DNA of 64,000 nucleotides from Hypericibacter sp963696655 (GTDB lineage Bacteria; Pseudomonadota; Alphaproteobacteria; Dongiales; Dongiaceae): assembly GCA_963696655.1 (NCBI GenBank), contig CAVOLB010000097.1, positions 48,483 to 112,482 of the forward strand. The letters are read 5' to 3'. Positions within the stretch are counted from its first letter, which is position 1; the number at the start of each line of letters is the position of its first letter. Below, in pieces: positions 17,142 to 26,508 of this stretch. The notes beneath the pieces are model-generated. The model ran no database searches. It saw only the letters and a list, made by a program, of their open reading frames with translations, and was not told where the DNA came from. The position numbers and the translations under genes were made by a program.

Positions 17142-17170
17142 TTGACTGAATGTCAGAAAGCTGACAGTCT
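17142..17170 (+). promoter_or_regulatory. RpiR-operon promoter with palindrome
   Basis: TTGACT (17142-17147) is a plausible -35. The inverted repeat TGTCAG-AAAG-CTGACA (17151-17166) covers the spacer, about 40 bp before the RpiR ATG. This placement suits an autoregulatory operator controlling the whole transporter operon. RpiR binding is inferred. Confidence 0.5.
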
Positions 17171-17205
17171 GCTCCACGCCCTTACCGATCGGACTTCCGC
17201 CCGCC

Positions 17206-18084
17206 ATGAATGCCTCCGTCCGCCAAAGGCTGAACGACGCGCTGGCCAAGGCCACCAAGGCCGAGACGGCGATCGCCAGCTACATGCTTTCCAATCTGGG
17301 CGAGATGCCGTTCGAGACCGCCGCGACCCTGGCCAAGAAGATCGGGGTGAGCGAGCTGACCGTCGGGCGCTTCTGCCGCTCCATCGGCTATAAGCGCTTC
17401 AAGGATCTCAAGACCGATCTCAAGGCCGATATCGGCGACCGTCCCTGGCTGATCGGCGACCGCCTGCGCGAGTTCCAGCGGCGCAGCCGCAGCGGCGCCG
17501 ACGAGTTCGCCAAGGGGCTGGAGCTCGAGATCGCCGGCCTCGTCAAGGTCTATGAGATGGCGCATACGCGCGAATGGCAGCGCGTGGTCAAGCGCCTCGC
17601 CCGCAAGCCGCGCGTCTATGTGGCCGGATTCCAGACCGAGCGCGGCATGGCCGCGATTTTCGCCCATCAGCTCCAGTATCTGCGCGACGGCGTGCAGCTG
17701 CTCGATCTCGCCGGCGGCAACTTCGCGGAGCTGCTGCTTTCGGATCGGCGCAATTCCTGCCTCGTCATGTTCGAGGCCAGGCGCTATTCGCGCTTCGCCA
17801 AGCTGCTGGCGCAGAAGGCGCATGAAGCCGGCATTCCGACCACCCTAGTCACCGATCCGTTCTGCGACTGGGGCCGGGGGGTCGCGGACGAGATCCTGAT
17901 CGTGCCGACCGAGTTCAACCTGTTCTGGGATTCCACCGCTCAGATGGCGACCGTGGTGAATCTGCTCGTCAACGGCGTCTTCAACGAGCTCGGGCCGGAT
18001 ATCGAGAAGCGGATGAATGAAGTCTCGGCGCTCTACAGCAGCTTCATCGGCTATGTGGGGGAGATGTCGGTCCCCGAGCGCTGA
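17206..18084 (+). CDS. MurR/RpiR-family transcriptional regulator
   Basis: A 292-residue regulator. The N-terminal RpiR helix-turn-helix spans about residues 1-77 (K-A-E-T-A-I-A-S-Y-M-L-S-N, then K-K-I-G-V-S-E-L-T-V-G-R-F-C-R-S-I-G-Y-x-x-F-K). The C-terminal SIS domain (about 120-260; RVYVAGFQTERGMAAIFAHQ, S-C-L-V-M-F-E-A-R-R-Y) normally binds phosphosugars or other small metabolites. It is first in a same-strand run with a Dpp-type importer, an M81 peptidase and a DAP-decarboxylase-like enzyme. It probably senses the imported peptide-derived compound and controls the palindrome at 17151-17166. The gap to the next ATG is 74 bp. Confidence 0.9.
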   Translation: MNASVRQRLNDALAKATKAETAIASYMLSNLGEMPFETAATLAKKIGVSELTVGRFCRSIGYKRFKDLKTDLKADIGDRPWLIGDRLREFQRRSRSGADEFAKGLELEIAGLVKVYEMAHTREWQRVVKRLARKPRVYVAGFQTERGMAAIFAHQLQYLRDGVQLLDLAGGNFAELLLSDRRNSCLVMFEARRYSRFAKLLAQKAHEAGIPTTLVTDPFCDWGRGVADEILIVPTEFNLFWDSTAQMATVVNLLVNGVFNELGPDIEKRMNEVSALYSSFIGYVGEMSVPER

Positions 18085-18158
18085 ACGCAGGTCCCATGAA
18101 GGCCCCGGCAAGAGGCCGACGGACAACGGAAGAATCACACCGATACAGGGAGGGTAAA

Positions 18159-19751
18159 ATGAAAGGTTTGACTCGGAGACGTCTCTTGGCCAGCACCGGC
18201 CTCGCCATCGTGGCCGGTGCCGCGATGCGGGCGATGCCGGCTTATGCCGCGGACGCGGAAGCGATCTTCGTCGTCGGCACCAACGAAGTCGGCGCGCCCA
18301 TGTACAACCCGATCAAGGCGGGCGTTCTCAACGTCGCGACCTCGCTGATCTTCGATCGCCTCGTGGTGCAGGATGCCGACCAGAGCTTCCAGCCGCATCT
18401 GGCGGAATCCTGGGAAGCGGCGCCGGACGGCATGTCCTGGGTCTTCCATCTGCGCAAGGGCGTCAAGTTCCATGACGGCCAGCCCTTCGATGCGAAGACC
18501 ATCGACTGGTGGATCAATGCCTATCGCGGCACGGACAACGAATACATGGTCGCCGGCATCGATCATGTGGAGGTCGTCGACGACCACACCGTCAAGTTCG
18601 TCATGGGGCATCCCGACTCCAACATGCTGTTCAATCTCTCCAGCACCTTCATGGCCATTCCCTCGCCCGAGGCCTACAAGCGGCTGGGCGACAATTTCGG
18701 CGTGACCGAGGCGGTCGGCACGGGCCCCTACAAGCTCGAGAGCTTCACCGTCGGCCAGGAAACAGTCCTGGTGCGCAACGACGAGTACAAATGGGGCAGC
18801 GACCTCTCGCAGAACAAAGGGCCCGCCAAGCTGGCGAGGCTGACCTTCCGCGAAATCGCCGAGCAGTCGACGGCCTTCCTCGAGCTCAAGACCGGCGGCG
18901 TCGACCTGCTGATGGGCGTGCCGACCGATTTCCTGTCGCAGCTCAGGGCCGAGCCCAAGGTCGCCGTCCTGACCATGCCGGGTCTCGACGTGATGTACAT
19001 GCCGATCAACACCACCGCCGAGCCCTTCACCGACATCAAGGTGCGCCAGGCGACGGCGCTGGCGGTGAACCAGAAGGAGATCCTGGCCAGCATCTATGGC
19101 GGCATCGGCCTGGAAGCGCACAACTTCCTGATCAGCTCGCTCAAGGAATCGCAGGTCGATCCGAAATACAACATCAGCTACGACCCGGAGAAGGCGAAGG
19201 CCCTGCTGGACGAGGCGGGCTGGAAGGCGGGCCCCGACGGCATCCGCGCGAAGGACGGCAAGCCGCTCCATGTGAAGCTCTGGACCCAGAGCGACACCGA
19301 GTTCAAGCGGGTGACCGAGGCGGTGCAGGCGCAGCTCAAGGCGATCGGCATGGACGCCGAGATCACGGTGTTCGATTCGAGCACGATCCGCGACCAGTAC
19401 AAGAAGAACGAGCATCAGCTCGCCGTGCGCAGCTACGAGTGGGGCAATGCCGACATCCTCGACTGGTTCTTCAACGGCGAGCGGCTGGGCTATCCCAACG
19501 TCTCGATGTGGAAGGATGCCAAGTCCGACGAGCTCGACAAGAAGGCGCTCGAGGAATCGAAGACCTGGGACGAGCGGGTCAAGAACTTCACCGCCTATCA
19601 CGAATATCTTCTGTCGCAGTTCGTGTTCGCACCGATCTATCAGCCGGTCCAGAACATGGGCTACAACAAGGAGCGGCTGAAGCTGCCGGAGAAGATCCGG
19701 GGCACGGCCCTCGAAGGCCAGTCGATCCTCGACATCGAAGTGATCGGATAA
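18159..19751 (+). CDS. peptide ABC transporter, substrate-binding protein (SBP_bac_5)
   Basis: A 530-residue periplasmic binding protein of the DppA/OppA family. It has a Tat-type signal (LTRRRLLASTGLAIVAGAAM, cleavage near A-Y-A). The family motif A-E-S-W-E-A-A-P-D-G-M-S-W-V-F-H-L-R-K-G-V-K-F-H is at about 90-115, with G-T-G-P-Y-K-L-E later. The ATG at 18159 follows a GGGAGGG ribosome site and is preferred over 18096. It delivers di- or oligopeptide-like ligands to the DppBC permeases encoded just downstream. Tat rather than Sec export is inferred from the RRR motif. Confidence 0.93.
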   Translation: MKGLTRRRLLASTGLAIVAGAAMRAMPAYAADAEAIFVVGTNEVGAPMYNPIKAGVLNVATSLIFDRLVVQDADQSFQPHLAESWEAAPDGMSWVFHLRKGVKFHDGQPFDAKTIDWWINAYRGTDNEYMVAGIDHVEVVDDHTVKFVMGHPDSNMLFNLSSTFMAIPSPEAYKRLGDNFGVTEAVGTGPYKLESFTVGQETVLVRNDEYKWGSDLSQNKGPAKLARLTFREIAEQSTAFLELKTGGVDLLMGVPTDFLSQLRAEPKVAVLTMPGLDVMYMPINTTAEPFTDIKVRQATALAVNQKEILASIYGGIGLEAHNFLISSLKESQVDPKYNISYDPEKAKALLDEAGWKAGPDGIRAKDGKPLHVKLWTQSDTEFKRVTEAVQAQLKAIGMDAEITVFDSSTIRDQYKKNEHQLAVRSYEWGNADILDWFFNGERLGYPNVSMWKDAKSDELDKKALEESKTWDERVKNFTAYHEYLLSQFVFAPIYQPVQNMGYNKERLKLPEKIRGTALEGQSILDIEVIG

Positions 19752-19783
19752 AACGGCTTCCTGGCTAGAGGACGAAGACCGGG

Positions 19784-20713
19784 ATGTTCACCTATATCCT
19801 GCGGCGGCTCGCCGCCCTCATCCCGGTCTTCGTCGTCGTCTCTCTCATCATCTTCCTGATCATCCATCTCGTTCCGGGCGACCCGATCGACAGCCTCCTG
19901 AGGATCGGCGCCACCCCGGACCAGCGCGCGATCCTCACCGCGAAATATGGGCTCGACCGGCCGCTGCCCGAGCAATATTGGCTCTGGATCAGCGGCATGC
20001 TCTCGGGCGATTTCGGCACCGCGATCGTGATGCGCCGGCCGGTCGCGGATCTGGTGCTGCAGAGTCTGCCCTACAGCCTGACCCTGGGCGGGCTGGCCCT
20101 GCTGTTCTCGACCCTGCTCGGCATCTCCACCGGCGCGCTCGCGGCGAGCTTCCAGAACTCGCGGCTCGACCATGGCGTCATGGGGCTGATCCTGCTGGGC
20201 TCGACCATCCCGACCTTCTGGCTGGGGCTGCTGCTGATGCTGCTGTTCGCGGTCCAGTTCGGCTGGTTTCCGGTCTCGGGCGCCAAGAACTGGAGCTCGC
20301 TGGTGCTGCCGGTGCTCACCATCGGACTCGGCGGCACGGCACTCGTCGCCCGTATCACGCGCGTTGCCATGATCGAGACGGCGCGCAAGGATTTCGTCCT
20401 GCTGCTCCATGCCAAGGGCCTGTCGCGCCGGGCCATCCAGATCCGCCATCTGCTGCGCCATGCGCTGCTGCCGGTGGTGACGATCCTGGGCTTGCGCATC
20501 GGCTGGATCCTGGGTGGCGCCGTGACGGTCGAGTTCGTCTTCGCGCGGCCCGGCCTCGGCACGCTGCTGATCCGCGGGCTTGCCCAGCGCGACTATCCGG
20601 TGGTCCAGGGCTGTCTCCTGATGCTGGCGATCGCGGTCATGCTGGGGACGCTCCTGGGCGACATCGTCCAGGCAGCGATGGACCCCCGGGTGCGCGAGGA
20701 GGCCACGGCATGA
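19784..20713 (+). CDS. dppB: peptide ABC transporter permease (DppB-type)
   Basis: A 309-residue inner-membrane permease. It shows the DppB N-terminus M-x-x-Y-I-L-R-R-L, V-P-G-D-P-I-D, and the EAA-type loop with ARKDFVLLLHAKGLSRRAIQ that contacts the ATPases. The ATG at 19784 lies 32 bp after the binding-protein stop, and its own stop overlaps the next start by ATGA. Together with the following permease it forms the heterodimeric channel. Substrate class inferred from family and from the neighbouring peptidase. Confidence 0.93.
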   Translation: MFTYILRRLAALIPVFVVVSLIIFLIIHLVPGDPIDSLLRIGATPDQRAILTAKYGLDRPLPEQYWLWISGMLSGDFGTAIVMRRPVADLVLQSLPYSLTLGGLALLFSTLLGISTGALAASFQNSRLDHGVMGLILLGSTIPTFWLGLLLMLLFAVQFGWFPVSGAKNWSSLVLPVLTIGLGGTALVARITRVAMIETARKDFVLLLHAKGLSRRAIQIRHLLRHALLPVVTILGLRIGWILGGAVTVEFVFARPGLGTLLIRGLAQRDYPVVQGCLLMLAIAVMLGTLLGDIVQAAMDPRVREEATA

Positions 20714-21573
20714 GCCTCACCTGGGCCGCCGCCAACCGCAGCCCGGTCATGCGGGCGATCTCGACGCCGCGGGGCCTGCTCCCGGCCCTCTATCTGGCGC
20801 TGGTCGTGCTGCTGGCGATCTTCGCGCCGCTGGTCGCCCCTTATGCCTATGACGCCCAGAACCTCACCATCGTCAACCAGCCGCCCTCCATGGCCCATTG
20901 GCTCGGCACCGACGAGTTCGGCCGCGACGTGCTCTCGCGCGTCATCTATGGCGCCCGCACCTCGCTCACCGTCAGCGTGACATCCATCGGCGCCTCGGTC
21001 CTGATGGGGCTCTGCCTCGGCGCCGTCAGCGGTTATCTGGGCGGGCTGCTCGATCGCGGCGTGACGGCGGCGGTCGACCTGACCTGGTCCTTCCCCGAGA
21101 TCCTGATCGCGCTCATCTTCGTCGCCATCATCGGACCCGGCCTCGAAAGCACGATGCTGGCGATCGCGATCGCCTATCTGGCGCAGTTCACGCGGCTGAC
21201 GCGCAGCCAGATCATGGCGCTCAAGCGCGAGACCTATGTCGAGGCGACGGTGAGTCTCGGCGCCGGCCATGGCCATATCATCTTCCGCCACCTGGTCCCC
21301 AACGCGCTGGCGCCGGTCATCGTCGCCGGGATGCTGGCGACCGGCGATGCCATCATCCTCGAGGCGACGCTGGGCTATTTCGGCCTGGGCGCCCAGCCGC
21401 CGACGCCGAGCTGGGGCGCCATGATGAGCAGCGGCTCGGCACAGATCTTCATCGCGCCCTGGATCATCGTCTTTCCGGGGCTGGTGGTGGCGCTCACCGT
21501 GGTCGCCATCAATCTCTTCGGCGATGCCCTGATCCGCGCGCTCGACATCCGCGCCCAGCTCCGCGACGTGTAG
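20710..21573 (+). CDS. dppC: peptide ABC transporter permease (DppC-type)
   Basis: A 287-residue second permease. The N-terminal helix is followed by the DppC motif W-L-G-T-D-E-F-G-R-D-V-L-S-R-V-I-Y-G-A-R-T-S-L. The EAA loop T-Y-V-E-A-T-V-S-L-G-A-G-H and L-G-Y-F-G-L-G-A-Q-P-P-T-P-S-W-G follow. The true start (20710) overlaps the dppB stop by four bases, so translation is coupled; the frame is open far upstream as a shadow. It pairs with DppB as the channel. Confidence 0.93.
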   Translation: MSLTWAAANRSPVMRAISTPRGLLPALYLALVVLLAIFAPLVAPYAYDAQNLTIVNQPPSMAHWLGTDEFGRDVLSRVIYGARTSLTVSVTSIGASVLMGLCLGAVSGYLGGLLDRGVTAAVDLTWSFPEILIALIFVAIIGPGLESTMLAIAIAYLAQFTRLTRSQIMALKRETYVEATVSLGAGHGHIIFRHLVPNALAPVIVAGMLATGDAIILEATLGYFGLGAQPPTPSWGAMMSSGSAQIFIAPWIIVFPGLVVALTVVAINLFGDALIRALDIRAQLRDV

Positions 21574-21578
21574 CCCCG

Positions 21579-22538
21579 ATGCTGCTCTCGGTCGAACGGC
21601 TCTCGGTTTCCATCGGCCCCGCCCGGCCGCTCGACGATGTCGGCTTCGCGCTGGCCCCGGGCGAGATCCTGGGCATCGTCGGAGAATCGGGCGCCGGCAA
21701 GTCGCTCACCGCCATGGCGGTGATGGGGCTCCTGCCCCTGATCGGCGGGCGGATCGACAACGGCGCCGTCTGGTTCGACGGCGTCGATCTCGCGCGCCTG
21801 CCGGAAGAGGATTACCGCAAGCTGCGCGGCCGGCGGATCGCGCTCATCATGCAGAACCCGATGACCTCGCTCGATCCGATCACGCGGGTGGGCGAGCAGA
21901 TCGACCAGGTCTCGCGCCTCCATATGGGGCTCGACCGGACGGCGGCTCGCGCGCGCAGCATCGAGCTGATGGGCCAGATCAAGATCCCGGAGCCTGCGGC
22001 GGTCCACGATCTCTATCCGCATCAGCTCTCCGGCGGCATGAAGCAGCGGGCGGTGATCGCGATGGCGCTGGCGGCCGATCCCGAGCTGATCGTCGCCGAC
22101 GAGCCGACCACGGCGCTCGACGTGACGGTCCAGGCCCAGATCATCCAGCTCCTGGTCGAGCTGGTGCGCGATCGCGGTCTGTCGCTCATGCTCATCACCC
22201 ATGATATGGGCGTGGTGGCGCAGGCCTGCGACCGGGTCGCGGTGATGTATGGCGGGCGCGTCGTCGAGCGGGGGCCGGTCCAGGCGATCTTCGCCCAGCC
22301 GCGCCATCCCTATACCAAGGCGCTGATCGGCTGCATCCCGCGGGCAGGGATGGCGCCGGGCGCGCTCAAGGGGATTCCCGGCACGGTGCCGAGCGTGAGC
22401 CGCTATCCGACCGGCTGCCGCTTCCATCCGCGCTGCCCCCAGGCCCAGCCGCTCTGCCAGGAGACCGTTCCCGTCCTCGATGGCGGCCCCACCGGCGACG
22501 GCGTCGCCTGTCATTTCCCGAACGGGCCCAGGCCATGA
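21579..22538 (+). CDS. dppD: peptide ABC transporter ATPase (DppD-type)
   Basis: A 319-residue ATPase. Walker A is G-E-S-G-A-G-K-S (about 37-44), the signature LSGGMKQR, and Walker B I-V-A-D-E-P-T-T-A-L-D. The C-terminal oligopeptide-transporter extension has C-R-F-H-P-R-C-P-x-A and C-Q-E, the cysteine cluster typical of Opp/Dpp ATPases that can hold an Fe-S centre. The ATG at 21579 lies 5 bp after the dppC stop. It overlaps dppF by ATGA. Confidence 0.93.
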   Translation: MLLSVERLSVSIGPARPLDDVGFALAPGEILGIVGESGAGKSLTAMAVMGLLPLIGGRIDNGAVWFDGVDLARLPEEDYRKLRGRRIALIMQNPMTSLDPITRVGEQIDQVSRLHMGLDRTAARARSIELMGQIKIPEPAAVHDLYPHQLSGGMKQRAVIAMALAADPELIVADEPTTALDVTVQAQIIQLLVELVRDRGLSLMLITHDMGVVAQACDRVAVMYGGRVVERGPVQAIFAQPRHPYTKALIGCIPRAGMAPGALKGIPGTVPSVSRYPTGCRFHPRCPQAQPLCQETVPVLDGGPTGDGVACHFPNGPRP

Positions 22539-23506
22539 GCGCGCTGGTCACGGCCCGCGACCTCACCCGCCGTTTCGGCAGCCGGCGCGGCCTGTTCGGT
22601 CGCGAGCGGACCATGATCGCCGTCAACGAACTCTCGCTCGATGTCGAGCGCGGCCGGGTGGTGGGGGTGGTCGGGGAATCGGGCTGCGGAAAATCGACGC
22701 TCGCGCGCCTCATCCTGCGGCTGATCGAGCCCAGTGCGGGGGGCGTCACCTTCGATGGCGTCGATCTGATGACGCTGCCGGCGAAGGAGCTGCGGCTCCT
22801 GCGCCGGCGGATGCAGATGGTGTTCCAGGACCCCTATTCGGCGGTCGATCCGCGCTACCGCATCCGCGACGCCCTGCTCGAGCCCTTCCAGGTCCAGGAT
22901 TTGCGCCCTGCCGATCCGGAGGGAACGGTCCAGGGCCTGCTCGAGATGGTGGGCCTCAACCCCGAATTCGCCGACCGGTATCCGCATCAGCTCTCGGGCG
23001 GCCAGAAGCAGCGGGTGGGGATCGCCCGGGCGCTGGCGCTCAAGCCTTCCTTCCTGGTGCTGGACGAGCCGACCGCCTCGCTCGACGTCTCGATCCAGGC
23101 CCAGATCATCGGCCTCCTGGAGGGGCTGAAGCGCGAGCTGGGGCTGACCTATCTCTTCATCTCCCACGATCTGGGGCTGGTGCGCTATTTCTGCGACCAG
23201 GTCGTGGTCATGTATCTGGGGCGCATCGTCGAGATCTTCCCGCGCTCGGCGGCGGCCCCGCGCCACCCTTATGCGCGGGCCCTCCTCGACAGCAGCTTCG
23301 AGCCCGATCCGACGCGCCGGCGCAAGATCGAGCGGCTGACGGGCGAGGTGCCGAGCGCCTTCGACCTGCCGCCCGGTTGCGCGTTCGCCGGCCGCTGCGG
23401 CCGCGCCACCGATCTCTGCCGGCGGGTCCGGCCCGAACTGGTGGCCCTGTCGCCCGACGAAAGCATCGCCTGCCACCATCCGTTGAATTCCGCCGCAACC
23501 GCCTGA
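22535..23506 (+). CDS. dppF: peptide ABC transporter ATPase (DppF-type)
   Basis: A 323-residue ATPase, the partner of DppD. Walker A is G-E-S-G-C-G-K-S, Q-loop M-V-F-Q-D-P-Y, signature LSGGQKQR, and Walker B L-V-L-D-E-P-T-A-S-L-D. The C-terminal Opp extension has C-A-F-A-G-R-C and C-H-H. It overlaps dppD by four bases and is followed 15 bp later by the M81 peptidase, so transport and hydrolysis are translated from one message. Confidence 0.93.
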   Translation: MSALVTARDLTRRFGSRRGLFGRERTMIAVNELSLDVERGRVVGVVGESGCGKSTLARLILRLIEPSAGGVTFDGVDLMTLPAKELRLLRRRMQMVFQDPYSAVDPRYRIRDALLEPFQVQDLRPADPEGTVQGLLEMVGLNPEFADRYPHQLSGGQKQRVGIARALALKPSFLVLDEPTASLDVSIQAQIIGLLEGLKRELGLTYLFISHDLGLVRYFCDQVVVMYLGRIVEIFPRSAAAPRHPYARALLDSSFEPDPTRRRKIERLTGEVPSAFDLPPGCAFAGRCGRATDLCRRVRPELVALSPDESIACHHPLNSAATA

Positions 23507-23521
23507 TCAGGAGCCTGAGCC

Positions 23522-25015
23522 ATGTCGTTCACCGTGCTGAGCGCCGAATTCGCGCATGAGACCAACACCTTCAGCATCCGCAAGACGGAATACAGCAACT
23601 TCATGGACCGCTACGGCTATTTCGGCGAGGACGCGATCAAGGAACGCGGCGACGCCAACACCGAGCTCGCCGGCTTCCGCGACGTCGCGCGCCAGCAGGG
23701 CTGGAAGCTGCTGCATGTGCTGAGCGCTTCGGCCGAGCCCGCCGGCTTCGTGGTGCGCGATGCCTTCGATCGGCTGACCAATCCCATTCTTGCCGCTGCG
23801 CGCGAGAAGCGGGGCGAGATCGACGGGATCCTGCTGGGCCTTCACGGCGCGATGGTGACGGATTTCTGCGAGGACGGCGAGGGCGAGCTGCTGCGCCGCC
23901 TGCGCGAGATCGTGGGCCCCAAGATGCCGATCGCCATCACGCTCGATCTCCATGCCAATGTGACGCGCGCGATGTGCGATCTCGCAAACATCATCGTGTC
24001 GTATAAAACCTACCCGCATATCGATATGCGCGAGGCCGGGCGGCATGCGGGCCAGATCCTGCACCGCACGATGAAGAACGAGATCAACCCGCGTACCATC
24101 CGCGTGCACCGGCCGATGCTGGACGAGATCAATGGCGGGCGCACCGACATCGGGCCGATGATCGAGCGCGTCGCGCAGGCCCGCGCCTATGAGAAGCAGC
24201 CCGGCGTCTATGCCGTCAGCATCAATTCCGGCTTCGGCAATGCCGACATCAAGGAAGTCGGGCCGACCGTGCTGGTCACGGGCGAGGGCGACCTGCGGGC
24301 GCACCAGGCCTTTGCCGAGCGCATCGCCGACGATATCTGGGAGAAGCGCTTCGACGTACTGAACCGCTATTACTCGGTCGAGGAAGCGGCCGCGATCGCC
24401 AAGGATTACCGCCGCACCACGGGACCCATCATCATCGCCGACTATGCCGACAATCCGGGTGGCGGCGGCTATGGCGATTCGACCGAGCTCCTGCGCGCCA
24501 TGCTGGCCGCCGGCCTGAAGGACGCCTGTTTCGGGCCGATGGTCGATCCGGAGACGGCGCTGGCCCTGCGCCGGCACAAGGTGGGTCAGAATGTCCAGGT
24601 CTGGCTCGGCGGCAAGACCGACGCCCGCTTCGGCGGCGCGCCGCTCAAGCTCGAGGGCCGTCTCGACCTCATCAGCGACGGCGATTATGTCGGCGACGGC
24701 CCGATGGTGGGCGGACTCAATCTGAGCTTCGGCCCCTCGGCCGTGCTGCGCGTCGCCGGCATGGCGATCCTGGTGACGACCGAGCCGGCGCAGATGCTCG
24801 ATCTGCAGCAGTTCCGTGCCTTCGGCATCGATCCCGCGAAGCATGACGTGGTCGGGCTCAAATCGATGCAGCATTTCCGCGCCGCCTTCGAGCCGATCGC
24901 GGGCAAGGTCATCGTCTGCGACAGCGGCGCCCTCTGCACCACGCATCTGGAGAAGCTGCCCTACAAGAACGTGCCGCGCCCGATCTTCCCGCTCGATCGC
25001 GATCTGGCGATCTGA
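23522..25015 (+). CDS. M81-family metallopeptidase (MlrC-like)
   Basis: A 497-residue protein of the M81/DUF1485 family, named after microcystinase C. The typical N-terminal F-x-H-E-T-N-T-F is present (AEFAHETNTFS), followed by I-D-G-I-L-L-G-L-H-G-A-M-V, the putative metal region D-L-H-A-N-V-T, and Y-K-T-Y-P-H-I-D-M. Later come D-N-P-G-G-G-G-Y-G-D-S-T and the conserved C-terminal L-K-S-M-Q-H-F-R-A-A-F. MlrC cleaves a linear tetrapeptide from microcystin; most relatives act on unknown small amides or peptides. It sits between a peptide importer and a decarboxylase-like gene, which suggests it processes the imported ligand in the cytosol. Confidence 0.9.
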   Translation: MSFTVLSAEFAHETNTFSIRKTEYSNFMDRYGYFGEDAIKERGDANTELAGFRDVARQQGWKLLHVLSASAEPAGFVVRDAFDRLTNPILAAAREKRGEIDGILLGLHGAMVTDFCEDGEGELLRRLREIVGPKMPIAITLDLHANVTRAMCDLANIIVSYKTYPHIDMREAGRHAGQILHRTMKNEINPRTIRVHRPMLDEINGGRTDIGPMIERVAQARAYEKQPGVYAVSINSGFGNADIKEVGPTVLVTGEGDLRAHQAFAERIADDIWEKRFDVLNRYYSVEEAAAIAKDYRRTTGPIIIADYADNPGGGGYGDSTELLRAMLAAGLKDACFGPMVDPETALALRRHKVGQNVQVWLGGKTDARFGGAPLKLEGRLDLISDGDYVGDGPMVGGLNLSFGPSAVLRVAGMAILVTTEPAQMLDLQQFRAFGIDPAKHDVVGLKSMQHFRAAFEPIAGKVIVCDSGALCTTHLEKLPYKNVPRPIFPLDRDLAI

Positions 25016-25055
25016 CGGGCTTCGGCCGCCGGCTCGCTGCAAGGGTGGACACATC

Positions 25056-26489
25056 ATGGGAGTGACGGGCATGGAAGGGATCGCGGGCTATGGCGTCCAG
25101 GGCGGCCATCTGACGCTGGATGGCCGCGACCTGGTGGCGCTGGCCGAGGAATTCGGCTCGCCGCTGTTCCTGTTCTCGGAGCGGCGCCTGCGCGCCAACG
25201 CCGCCGCCTTTCTGGCGGCCGCCCGCAGCGGCCATATGAGAAGCACGGTCTGCTATGCGAGCAAGGCCTGCTCCAACGTCAATGTCCTCAAGATCCTGCG
25301 CAGCGAGGGCCTGGCGATCGAGGTCAATTCCGGCGGCGAGCTCTATAAGGCGCTGAAGGCGGGGTTCGCGCCGGACGAGATCGTCTTCAACGGCGTCAGC
25401 AAATCGACCCACGAGCTGGAATGGTCGATCGGGCTGGGGATCAAGGCCATCAATGTGGATTCCGTCTTCGAGCTGGAGCGTATCGCCGCCATCGCCTCGG
25501 CCAAGGGCCTCCGGGCGCGAGTCTCGTTGCGGCTGGTGCCGAGCCTGACGGGCGGGGCGGTCGCTTCGATCCAGACCGGCAATGCCAAGACCAAGTTCGG
25601 CATGACGGCGCCCGATCTGCCCGAGGTCCTGCGCCTCCTGTCCGACCATCCCGCCGCCCTCGATCCCGTCGGCATCCATCTCCATATCGGCTCCCAGATC
25701 GCCGAGACCGCGCCGTTCCTGGGCGCGGTCGAGTTCGCGGCCGGCGAGGCGCGGCGGCTCGCTGCCGCGATCGGCCGGCCCTTCGAGCATGTCAATCTGG
25801 GCGGCGGCTATCCGGTCGACTACCGGCGCCGGCGCGGCAACGACGCGCTGATGGACCGCTATGGCGCGCCCGATCGCGCCGCCTCGATGGTGGCAGGGGT
25901 CGCGGCCGCGATGCATCGCCGGCTGGGCGACGAAACCGAGCTGCTGTTCGAGCCCGGCCGCTCGATCGTCGGCGACGCGGCGGTGCTGCTGACGCGGGTC
26001 GAGAACCAGAAACATCGCGGCGAGCAGCCCTGGATCTTTCTCGATGCCGGCTACAACCTGCTGCTCGATGCGGCGGTGGTGCGCTGGTATTTCCACATGG
26101 CGAGCGCCAGCCGTGCCGACGAGACGGCGCTGACCGAGTTTCGCGTGGTCGGCCCGCTCTGCGATTCGGCCGACTGCTTCTATGACGTCGAGGGCGAGTA
26201 TCTGCTGCCGAAACTGCAGGAACGGTTGGGCGGGGAACTCGACGAGGCGCTCGCGGCCGAGATCCTGCATCTGCCGCCGACACGCCAGCTGCCGGCCTCG
26301 ACCGCTCCGGGCGACCTGGTGGCGATCTTCGATGTCGGCGCCTATACCCTGAGCGAGATGTTCGCCTATTGCGGCCGGCCGCGGGCCGCGGCCGTTCTCA
26401 TCGGCCAGGACGGATCGATTTCGAGCCTACGCCGGCGCGACAGCTACGAGGATCTGCTGGCGCATGAAATGGCGCCGGCAGGCGCATGA
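25056..26489 (+). CDS. PLP-dependent decarboxylase, diaminopimelate decarboxylase-like
   Basis: A 477-residue fold-type III PLP enzyme. PLP lysine K70 lies in C-Y-A-S-K-A. Next come I-E-V-N-S-G-G-E-L, H-L-H-I-G-S-Q-I (about 206-213), N-L-G-G-G-Y-P-V and E-P-G-R-S-I-V-G, then G-P-L-C-D-S-A-D and the C-terminal V-G-A-Y-T-L-S-E-M-F-A-Y-C-G-R-P-R. It is longer than LysA (about 420). As the last gene of a peptide-uptake operon it more likely decarboxylates or racemises an amino-acid product of the M81 peptidase than serves lysine synthesis; that role is inferred. The start is ATG 25056 after an AAGGGTGG site. Confidence 0.88.
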   Translation: MGVTGMEGIAGYGVQGGHLTLDGRDLVALAEEFGSPLFLFSERRLRANAAAFLAAARSGHMRSTVCYASKACSNVNVLKILRSEGLAIEVNSGGELYKALKAGFAPDEIVFNGVSKSTHELEWSIGLGIKAINVDSVFELERIAAIASAKGLRARVSLRLVPSLTGGAVASIQTGNAKTKFGMTAPDLPEVLRLLSDHPAALDPVGIHLHIGSQIAETAPFLGAVEFAAGEARRLAAAIGRPFEHVNLGGGYPVDYRRRRGNDALMDRYGAPDRAASMVAGVAAAMHRRLGDETELLFEPGRSIVGDAAVLLTRVENQKHRGEQPWIFLDAGYNLLLDAAVVRWYFHMASASRADETALTEFRVVGPLCDSADCFYDVEGEYLLPKLQERLGGELDEALAAEILHLPPTRQLPASTAPGDLVAIFDVGAYTLSEMFAYCGRPRAAAVLIGQDGSISSLRRRDSYEDLLAHEMAPAGA

Positions 26490-26508
26490 TCCGACGGGGC
26501 GGGCCTGG

